64,000 bases of DNA, taken from NCBI RefSeq assembly GCF_003634105.1, contig NZ_RBIQ01000007.1:186001-250000 (forward strand), read 5' to 3'. The DNA comes from Maribacter vaceletii. Lineage in GTDB: Bacteria > Bacteroidota > Bacteroidia > Flavobacteriales > Flavobacteriaceae. Positions 58,084 through 64,000 of the stretch are shown here, one piece after another. Within the stretch, counting starts at the first letter, position 1; the number at the start of each line of letters is the position of its first letter. A program made the translations under genes and the position numbers. The notes below the pieces were generated by a model, which saw only the letters and a program-made list of their open reading frames with translations, made no database searches and was not told where the DNA came from.

Positions 58084-58688
58084 TGAAGAATTTTCAAGAA
58101 GTAATTTCTTATATATTTCATCCATTATTTACACCTATAATTGGCACACTCTCTTATTTTTTATTGACCCCAAAATACAGTCCAATTCAGCTCCAAAGCA
58201 GTAGCATATTGCCAATTTTTATACTAACCATTGTTATCCCTATTATATCTTACTTTATCCTTAAAAACATAGGCATAGTAAATACTATATTTATGCCTTC
58301 TTTACAGGAAAGAAAATATCCTCTGTACATAAACATTACATTATTATTCATAATAGTCTATAAGGTCATACCATACAATTACACTAGTGAGTTATATTAT
58401 TTTTTTTTAGGGCTTATAGGTGCTTATTTTAGCTCTTTACTTTTACTGTTTTTTAACTTTAAAAGCAGCATGCATTTAATAAGCATGGGTAGCTTATTAA
58501 TGTATTTAATTAGCCTTAGCGTCCATTTTGAAATAAATATTATTCTTGGTCTTTGTTTTTTTACAATTGCTACCGGTCTAGTTGCTTCATCAAGGTTATA
58601 TTTAAAAGCACATAGTAAAGCGGAGATTCTAATAGGCTTTTTTGTAGGTGTATTTTCACAACTACTTACCATTAAATTTTGGCTATAA
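58083..58688 (+). CDS. PAP2-like integral membrane protein
   Basis: 201 residues with about six hydrophobic helices. The C-terminal segment SRLYLKAHSKAE has the spacing of the PAP2 phosphatase motif C3 (SR-x5-H-x3-D/E), and SMHLISMG earlier resembles a weak PSGH motif C2. The first motif is unclear. PAP2 enzymes dephosphorylate isoprenoid or phosphatidate lipids; this protein may be a divergent member or a non-catalytic relative. It follows rpoN with a one-base overlap, an arrangement that suggests conserved co-expression; no functional link is known to me. Confidence 0.65.
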   Translation: MKNFQEVISYIFHPLFTPIIGTLSYFLLTPKYSPIQLQSSSILPIFILTIVIPIISYFILKNIGIVNTIFMPSLQERKYPLYINITLLFIIVYKVIPYNYTSELYYFFLGLIGAYFSSLLLLFFNFKSSMHLISMGSLLMYLISLSVHFEINIILGLCFFTIATGLVASSRLYLKAHSKAEILIGFFVGVFSQLLTIKFWL

Positions 58689-58849
58689 TATAAATTACTA
58701 TTCAACAAAATATAAAACACCAATAACACCTGCGCTTTATAATAGCTTATAGTGCATTATAAGAGCTATAGAGAAGTTTTCTCCATTATTAAAGCTATCT
58801 GTTTGCAAAAGATAATGGGTTGAGCAAAAGAGTTATATTTTACACTTAC

Positions 58850-59533
58850 TTACAAAATATAAAAAATTAAACCCACTCTTAATGGTTTCATATTTATACT
58901 CTCTCCGTTTAAAACAGTAGAATCATTAAACAAATTACTTAACGAGTAGTGCATATGAATATTAAAGGTATTATACCCAAAATTAAAAGACACACCATAT
59001 TGAAAATTTGAAGTGTCTTTATTATAAAATGAAGATCTAATAATGTTGCCAATATACTTAGACCTTGTACTTAGCACATAACCTAGTTTTAGACCAGCAT
59101 AAATTCTCCAGAACTTATAATCCGTACCAGTAGCATTTCTCCAACGAAATTCTAAAGGCATTTCAATTACATGAGATTCTATTTTATTGCGCTTATAATT
59201 TCCAGTATTAGTTAATATAGAATACTCTATACCAGAATCAGTTTCAGTAGCCCTAAGATTAGAGTAGTAGTTATTTAAAGCATAGCCCAGACCAACACCT
59301 AAAGCTAACTTTCTAGATTTATTTAATGGTATATCTTTTATAAAACCACCTTGCAAACCGTAAGATAAATTTCTTTGGTTAATAGCATTATCTTTATTCA
59401 CTAAGAAATTATAGGTAACACCAATATAAAATTGGTCTTCCAAAAAATTAGGATCAACAAATGTTGAATCTATTTCTTTTTGTGCATTTACAAAAAAAGA
59501 AGAAAATACAAGAAAAAATAAAATCCGCAGCAT
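58850..59533 (-). CDS. Outer-membrane beta-barrel protein (PorT-like family)
   Basis: 227 residues with signal peptide (ILFFLVFSSFFVNAQ). The body is alternating strands with aromatic ends, as in the PF13568-type outer-membrane barrels: GVTYNFLVNKDNAINQRNL, GVGLGYALNNYYSNL, IESHVIEMPLEFRWR and YAGLKLGYVLSTRS, ending in FYIL with a terminal hydrophobic residue. Its role is unknown. It is downstream of the ExbB/ExbD cluster on the same strand, but a terminator-shaped hairpin lies between them. It is not clearly the T9SS component PorT. Confidence 0.75.
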   Translation of the reverse strand: MLRILFFLVFSSFFVNAQKEIDSTFVDPNFLEDQFYIGVTYNFLVNKDNAINQRNLSYGLQGGFIKDIPLNKSRKLALGVGLGYALNNYYSNLRATETDSGIEYSILTNTGNYKRNKIESHVIEMPLEFRWRNATGTDYKFWRIYAGLKLGYVLSTRSKYIGNIIRSSFYNKDTSNFQYGVSFNFGYNTFNIHMHYSLSNLFNDSTVLNGESINMKPLRVGLIFYIL

Positions 59534-59551
59534 AAGGTAAAGTTACAGAAA

Positions 59552-59586
59552 TAAAAAAAGCGCTTCAAACAAAATTTGAAGCGCTT
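59552..59586 (-). terminator. Hairpin between exbD and the beta-barrel gene
   Basis: Stem AAGCGCTTCAAA (59558-59569) with TTTGAAGCGCTT (59575-59586); on the minus strand it is followed by TTTTTTTATT. The next gene starts at 59533, only 19 bases beyond, so termination here would also control that gene. Confidence 0.85.
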
Positions 59587-59616
59587 ATAAAAGTTTGAAA
59601 AATTTTACTAACTAAT

Positions 59617-60093
59617 TTAATTTTTAAATGCATCTCCTTCGTAAGTAGTATAATTTACTTTAAGGGCATTTACTTTTCTTAATTCTAGTTTAATATCAGA
59701 TATTAAACCCATATTAGCATTCTTATCCACTTTTAAAGAAGTAGTTAATACATTCTGAAGTTCTTGCGATTTCTTAGCGCGCTCCATTAATATATAATCT
59801 CCAACTTCATTTGGATTAGCGAATTTATCATTCAATTGAATTTTAGGTTCTGTACCAAATGTCTTGGTGTACTCCTTTGTGGGCGCACCAACATATATAG
59901 TAATTACCCTATCTTTTTTCTCCAATTTCTTAATCTCATTAGCCTGTGGAAGTTCATTAGCAACTTTCACAGAACTATCTTTCATAACGGTAACCGTCAT
60001 AAAGAAGAATAAAAGCATAAATACAATATCTGGAAGGGATGCAGTAGATACTGCAGGCACTTCACCATCTTTCTTTTTTGCAAATTTTGACAT
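59617..60093 (-). CDS. exbD: ExbD/TolR-family biopolymer transport protein (second copy)
   Basis: 158 residues. A cytoplasmic N-terminus, one membrane helix near residues 18-40 (SLPDIVFMLLFFFMTVTVMK) carrying the conserved Asp at the helix start, and a periplasmic domain (VITIYVGAPTKEYTKT, MGLISDIKLELRKVNALKVN). ExbD works with ExbB to couple the proton gradient to TonB-dependent uptake or cell-envelope work. It follows the longer exbD copy by 20 bases. Confidence 0.9.
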   Translation of the reverse strand: MSKFAKKKDGEVPAVSTASLPDIVFMLLFFFMTVTVMKDSSVKVANELPQANEIKKLEKKDRVITIYVGAPTKEYTKTFGTEPKIQLNDKFANPNEVGDYILMERAKKSQELQNVLTTSLKVDKNANMGLISDIKLELRKVNALKVNYTTYEGDAFKN

Positions 60094-60113
60094 ACTGTTT
60101 TATTTAACTTTTA

Positions 60114-60740
60114 TTAATTAGATGAAGAAGAAGTTTCTGCTTCTGAAAGCTTTTGAGGAAACAATTCTTGTATTCTCTTAACTCTCTTCTTTAAATCCTC
60201 CTTTACACTTGCATCCGTTTCTGGATTAAGATATTCTGCCTCCATGTCTGTAAAATTTCTTTTATACAAACGCTGTGCTTCTCTATTTCTTAAATCGTTA
60301 TAAGCACCAACCAATTCGTTTTGTACTGTTATATAAGTACCATACTTGGTCTCTCTATCACTCTTTACAGAGATAATTGCTTTAGCAGGGCTATCTGATG
60401 AACTTGCATCTCTTTTCCCTTTGCAATAGTTACAATAATCAGGTGATCCTGAAACTGCTCCTCCATTATCTAGAAAAGCTGTTGCTTTTTCTCTTAACTG
60501 ATTTAAATTTACTAACTCTCCATCGGCTAGTAACTGACCATCTTTGTTTAAATTAACCTGAAAAATATTTTTCTGTTTAATTACAACATCGGTCTCTGGC
60601 GGCTCAATTGGCGGTAACATACGATCCAAACCTGCATCTGTTTCAATAGTAGTAGTTACTAAGAAAAAGATTAACAATAAGAATGCTATGTCTGCCATAG
60701 AACCGGCGCTTACTTCTGGTGCTCCCGCTCTTCTTGCCAT
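60114..60740 (-). CDS. exbD: ExbD/TolR-family biopolymer transport protein (first copy, with Cys-x2-Cys insert)
   Basis: 208 residues, longer than usual ExbD (about 140). The membrane segment GSMADIAFLLLIFFLVTTTI near residue 17 holds the conserved Asp. The periplasmic domain has VNLNKDGQLLADGELVNLNQ and then an insert SPDYCNYCKGKRDASSSDSP containing a Cys-x2-Cys pair before the strand AIISVKSDRETKYGTYITVQ. The C-terminal 60 residues are helical and charged. It is between the small membrane protein and the second exbD. Confidence 0.9.
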   Translation of the reverse strand: MARRAGAPEVSAGSMADIAFLLLIFFLVTTTIETDAGLDRMLPPIEPPETDVVIKQKNIFQVNLNKDGQLLADGELVNLNQLREKATAFLDNGGAVSGSPDYCNYCKGKRDASSSDSPAKAIISVKSDRETKYGTYITVQNELVGAYNDLRNREAQRLYKRNFTDMEAEYLNPETDASVKEDLKKRVKRIQELFPQKLSEAETSSSSN

Positions 60741-60758
60741 AGTTGTTCTGTTATTTTA

Positions 60759-61190
60759 TTATTTACTAAACATTTTTTTTACTGCTGGTACTACCAAAGA
60801 TCCTACTGCAATTATAGTAAGGATATAAAATATATTTAATCCCATTCCTATCTTCTTCACAGTACTCTCATCGCTCATAGCCATAGCCTTATCATCTACA
60901 TCTGTACCGCTAGCTAAAACGTAAGAAACAATTACAACTAAGAAAAATCCACCTATAACAAATAGAGCTTTCTTTATACCTTGAGGGTTTGATAATAAAT
61001 TCTTAATAGTAAATATTAAACTAAATACAACTGCTGCACCTAGCAATAAATAAGTAATTAAGAACATTGCGCCCATTGCGCCATTTTCAGCCGCCTCAGC
61101 AACTGGCATTTCACTATCTGGAAGCATAAACCACAATACAGCTCCAATAAGGCCTATTACGATTAATACTATTTTTAATATTTTATGCAT
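60759..61190 (-). CDS. Small integral membrane protein of the ExbB/ExbD cluster
   Basis: 143 residues with four hydrophobic helices (about 5-23, 42-65, 75-95 and 120-138) and a short loop with negative charge between the last two. I do not recognise a named family; such a protein recurs between ExbB and ExbD genes in Flavobacteriaceae, as far as I recall. The position suggests a partner or assembly factor for the motor complex. It lies 24 bases after the exbB gene. Confidence 0.7.
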   Translation of the reverse strand: MHKILKIVLIVIGLIGAVLWFMLPDSEMPVAEAAENGAMGAMFLITYLLLGAAVVFSLIFTIKNLLSNPQGIKKALFVIGGFFLVVIVSYVLASGTDVDDKAMAMSDESTVKKIGMGLNIFYILTIIAVGSLVVPAVKKMFSK

Positions 61191-61214
61191 GACATTATTT
61201 GAATTTAGTCCGAC

Positions 61215-61970
61215 TTATTTTTTGTGATCTACCAACATATCAATCAAAGAGATTGATGAATCTTCCATATCATTAACTATACTATCAATTTTAGCGATAA
61301 TGTAGTTATAAAAGATTTGTAGAATAATAGCCGTAATAAGACCAAATACTGTTGTTAATAATGCTACTTGAATATCACCTGCAATAAGAGACGCACTCAA
61401 GTTACCTACAGCCGCAATCTTTTGGAAGGCTTGAATCATACCAATTACCGTACCCATGAAACCAAGCATTGGAGCAATTGCGATAAATAAAGATAACCAA
61501 GAAACATTTTTTTCTAACTGACCCATTTGTACTCCACCATAAGCTACAACAGCTTTCTCAGCAGATTCTACACTTTCACCAGCTCTATCTAAACCTTGGT
61601 AGTATATAGAAGCAACAGGTCCTTTTGTATTTCTACAAACTTCCTTTGCAGCCTCAACACCACCTGAAGCTAAAGCATCTTCTACTTGCTGCTTTAACTT
61701 AGAAGAGTTTGTACTCGCCAAGTTTAAATAAATAATTCTTTCAATTGCAACCGCTAAACCTAAAATTAAACACAAAAGTACTATCCCCATGAAGCCAGCG
61801 CCCCCAGTGATAAACATTTCTTTTAATACTTGTGTAAAGCTTTTTGCTGCTTCAGCATCTCCTTGTAAAATTACAACTGCTGCTGATGTTTTTGCACTTA
61901 CTGTATTTGCACTTAGAACAAATAACCCAGTCATTGCTAGGGTAGAGAATAATCTTTTCATTTTTTTCAA
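61215..61970 (-). CDS. exbB: MotA/TolQ/ExbB proton channel family protein
   Basis: 251 residues. An N-terminal signal-like hydrophobic segment (LFSTLAMTGLFVLSANTVSA) precedes the first membrane helix of the channel near residue 58 (GIVLLCLILGLAVAIERIIY), and two more follow (VSWLSLFIAIAPMLGFMGTV and VALLTTVFGLITAIILQIFY). The signature AIAPMLGFMGTVIGMIQAFQ and the SASLIAGDIQVALLTTVFGL pattern mark the ExbB/TolQ channel. It heads the ExbB, membrane protein, ExbD, ExbD cluster and powers outer-membrane transport with the proton gradient. Confidence 0.92.
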   Translation of the reverse strand: MKKMKRLFSTLAMTGLFVLSANTVSAKTSAAVVILQGDAEAAKSFTQVLKEMFITGGAGFMGIVLLCLILGLAVAIERIIYLNLASTNSSKLKQQVEDALASGGVEAAKEVCRNTKGPVASIYYQGLDRAGESVESAEKAVVAYGGVQMGQLEKNVSWLSLFIAIAPMLGFMGTVIGMIQAFQKIAAVGNLSASLIAGDIQVALLTTVFGLITAIILQIFYNYIIAKIDSIVNDMEDSSISLIDMLVDHKK

Positions 61971-62037
61971 ACTTAAATTTAGTTAGTTAATAGGGTTAAA
62001 GATAATTAAAATTTATATTATAATTAAAAAAATTCTG

Positions 62038-62125
62038 CAGAGAGGAAGGGATTCGAACCCTCGATACCCTTTTGGGGTATACACACTTTCCAGGCGTGCG
62101 CCTTCGACCACTCGGCCACCTCTCT
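62038..62125 (-). tRNA. tRNA-Ser (anticodon GGA)
   Basis: Minus strand, 88 bases, no encoded CCA. Acceptor AGAGAGG with CCTCTCT pairs perfectly, discriminator G. Anticodon stem CACGC/GTGTG with loop CTGGAAA gives GGA. A long variable arm (TACCCC-AAAA-GGGTA) identifies a class II serine tRNA. T-arm AGGGTTCGAATCCCT. Confidence 0.95.
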
Positions 62126-62192
62126 AGATTAGCCTTAAAGGTGTGCCAAATAACAAAAAAAATATTAGTTAAAGAAATATTCTAAGTTATTT

Positions 62193-63230
62193 TTAACGCA
62201 TTTCTCCTCGAAGGGATGTTTCAAAAATAGTTTTAAAGGACTTTAAAGATACACCACTACCCAACATATACATAACCTTAGCTATAGCTGCTTCTGTTGT
62301 AATATCCTTACCACTAATAACTTGCATATCCTTTAACGCCTTACTAGTTTCGTACTGTCCCATTATTACACTACCTCCAGAACACTGTGTTATATTAATA
62401 ATTAATATGTTGTTTTTTTTTGCTTTTTTTAACAATTCTAAGAACCATTCTTCTGTAAAAACATTTCCTGCACCATAAGTCTCCAAAATTATTGCTCTTA
62501 AACCTGATGTTTTAACAACAGATTTTACAACTTGAGGGCTTAAACCTGGAAAAAGTTTTAATACAGCTATATTATTATTCATTTTTTTATGCACAAAAAA
62601 CTTTTTAGATGTTTTTTGTTTGAACAAATTTTCCTCATAAATCTTTAAATGAACTCCAGATTCAATTAACGGAGGGTGATTTAAAGATGCAAAAGCCTCA
62701 AAATGTTCCGCATTAATTTTTGTTGTACAATTAGCCCTATATAACTTATATTCAAAATACAAACCCACTTCTTGCACAACAGCTTTTCCTTTTTCCTTTA
62801 ATGCCGCAATTTGAATAGAAGTAATTAAATTCTCTTTAGCATCGGTTCGCAAATCCCCTATTGGTAATTGTGACCCCGTAAATATTACTGGTTTTGCTAA
62901 ATTTTCTAATAAAAAACTCAATGCAGAAGAAGTATAACTCATAGTATCACTACCATGCAACACAACAAATCCATCATGAGTACTATAATTATCTTCTATT
63001 ATAGAAGCTATACTTACCCAATGCTCTATATTCATATTTGATGAGTCTATTGGATTCTCAAAAGAAACAGTGCTTATGATACAATCTAATTGATTAAGTT
63101 CTGGTATTCTATTTAAGAGTTCATCAAAATTAAATGCTTTTAAAGCTCCAGTTTCATAATCTTTAACCATACCTATAGTACCACCGGTATAAATTAATAG
63201 TATTTTACTTTTGCTATTTATTAAACTCAT
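62193..63230 (-). CDS. ansA: Type I (cytoplasmic) L-asparaginase
   Basis: 345 residues, no signal peptide. Asparaginase hydrolyses asparagine to aspartate and ammonia. The first catalytic Thr is in LLIYTGGTIGMV near residue 15; the second motif, GFVVLHGSDTMSYTSSALSF near residue 87, carries the Thr/Asp pair; FTGSQLPIGDLRTDAKENLI follows. The C-terminal domain contains NITQCSGGSVIMGQYETS. tatD lies 29 bases upstream, so the pair is likely one transcript. Confidence 0.93.
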   Translation of the reverse strand: MSLINSKSKILLIYTGGTIGMVKDYETGALKAFNFDELLNRIPELNQLDCIISTVSFENPIDSSNMNIEHWVSIASIIEDNYSTHDGFVVLHGSDTMSYTSSALSFLLENLAKPVIFTGSQLPIGDLRTDAKENLITSIQIAALKEKGKAVVQEVGLYFEYKLYRANCTTKINAEHFEAFASLNHPPLIESGVHLKIYEENLFKQKTSKKFFVHKKMNNNIAVLKLFPGLSPQVVKSVVKTSGLRAIILETYGAGNVFTEEWFLELLKKAKKNNILIINITQCSGGSVIMGQYETSKALKDMQVISGKDITTEAAIAKVMYMLGSGVSLKSFKTIFETSLRGEMR

Positions 63231-63259
63231 GATTGTTCCTTCTTTTTTTAATCTAAAAT

Positions 63260-64000
63260 TTACACACCAAACACTTCTTTAGAATTTAATGTTGTTTGTA
63301 ACGCAATTTCTTCTTTTGTCTTTTCATATACCGCAGCTACTTTTTCTAACACATTTAAAACATACAAACTTTGGTTCCTTTTACCTCTATATGGCACTGG
63401 AGCCAAGTAGGGAGCATCTGTCTCCAAAACAATATATTTTAAGTCTATTTTATTTAAAAAAGTATCTATTTTTCCATTTTTAAAAGTAACCACACCACCT
63501 ATTCCTAGCTTCATATTATAAGAAATAGCTTTTTTAGCTTGCTCTAATGTTCCCGTAAAACAATGAAATACTCCAAACAAGTTTTCTCCTCTCTCTAGCT
63601 CTAAAACCTCAAAAACTTCATCAAAAGCATCTCTACAATGTATAACTATTGGAAGTTTATATTTTTTAGCCAACTGTATTTGAGCCCTAAAAGCCTCTTG
63701 CTGTTCTTTTAAAAAGGTTTTATCCCAATACAAATCTATACCAATTTCACCTACTGCATAATATTTTCTTTTTTCTAATTGTTCTTCTACATGTTGCAAT
63801 TCTTCTTTAAAATTTTCCTTAACATGCGTAGGATGCAATCCAGACATTAAAAAGACATTATCTGGGAAAGATTTCTCTAACTCTATCATTGATTGCGTAT
63901 AGGTTGAATCTATTGCTGGGATAAAAAATCTTTCTATTCCATTATCAATAGCATTTTGAACAACCTCAGCACGATCTTCATCAAAAGCTTCACTATATAA
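63260..64000 (-). CDS. tatD: TatD-family deoxyribonuclease (5' end outside window)
   Basis: 247 codons are present; the frame is open to the right edge, where it reads LYSEAFDEDRAEVVQNAIDN. TatD proteins usually begin with MI-x-DTHTHL or similar, so about eight residues, including the first metal-binding HxH, are missing. Visible ligand motifs are SGLHPTHVKE, AVGEIGIDLYW, PIVIHCRDAFDEV, GVFHCFTGTLEQA and LETDAPYLAP. These are metal-dependent DNases of the amidohydrolase fold (3'-5' exonuclease in relatives). asparaginase follows 29 bases downstream. Confidence 0.92.
   Translation of the reverse strand, partial: LYSEAFDEDRAEVVQNAIDNGIERFFIPAIDSTYTQSMIELEKSFPDNVFLMSGLHPTHVKENFKEELQHVEEQLEKRKYYAVGEIGIDLYWDKTFLKEQQEAFRAQIQLAKKYKLPIVIHCRDAFDEVFEVLELERGENLFGVFHCFTGTLEQAKKAISYNMKLGIGGVVTFKNGKIDTFLNKIDLKYIVLETDAPYLAPVPYRGKRNQSLYVLNVLEKVAAVYEKTKEEIALQTTLNSKEVFGV

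Noticed and set aside
58850-59533. Assignment as the T9SS component PorT
   Set aside because: It shares only the general barrel pattern; no T9SS-specific PorT text or neighbours are present.

Overview
The window is AT-rich chromosomal DNA from a gliding-type marine Bacteroidota, almost certainly family Flavobacteriaceae (genus not resolved). Reasons: a very large sprA gene behind ruvA, a type IX secretion sorting domain on a small exported protein, a complete alternative complex III plus cytochrome c oxidase operon (actABCDEF-cox2-cox1), fused MaeB-type malic enzyme, rimP-nusA-infB, and start sites preceded by the Bacteroidota promoter signature TAnnTTTG rather than Shine-Dalgarno/-10 TATAAT signals. 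No prophage, transposase, CRISPR array or rRNA is visible; it is mostly a core-gene region.

Layout. 1-11.9 kb (minus): the T9SS translocon gene sprA (3' end outside the window), ruvA, maeB, queG, ruvB. 12-15.1 kb: an acyl-CoA oxidase (plus) facing a GIN-domain exported protein (minus). 15.2-26.9 kb (minus): the respiratory operon from actA down to cox1, apparently driven by one promoter near 27.0 kb and closed by a strong terminator at 15.2 kb; it carries electrons from quinol through alternative complex III to an aa3-type oxidase. 27.1-32.1 kb: a SPOR protein (plus) and rimP-nusA-infB (minus), whose leader carries a terminator-shaped hairpin. 32.3-37.8 kb (plus): antiporter, SPOUT RNA methyltransferase, tRNA-Gln (minus), and a 1102-residue GT117/DUF2723 membrane protein. 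37.9-42.6 kb: a thioredoxin-fold protein without any cysteine, a membrane metallophosphoesterase, and polA. 42.7-45.5 kb: accessory exported proteins, including a protein that is little more than a T9SS C-terminal sorting domain. 45.7-49 kb (plus): rplM-rpsI, rpsB, tsf. 49-58.7 kb: an M61 peptidase (minus), then pyrH-frr, an RND/MMPL exporter, asnS, rpoN and a PAP2-like membrane protein (plus). 58.8-64 kb (minus): a beta-barrel protein, an ExbD-ExbD-membrane protein-ExbB energy-transduction cluster, tRNA-Ser, type I asparaginase, and tatD (5' end outside the window).

The most notable observations are: (1) a 95-bp repeat present three times, each copy within 10 bp of a stop codon, with three palindromes and a compensatory base-pair change; (2) a helix-hairpin-helix tail shared by ribosomal protein S2 and the respiratory subunit ActC; (3) a terminator-like hairpin directly upstream of rimP, in the operon that encodes NusA; (4) a near-solo T9SS sorting domain; (5) a cysteine-free thioredoxin next to polA. 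All product names come from reading the protein sequences; no database search was run.
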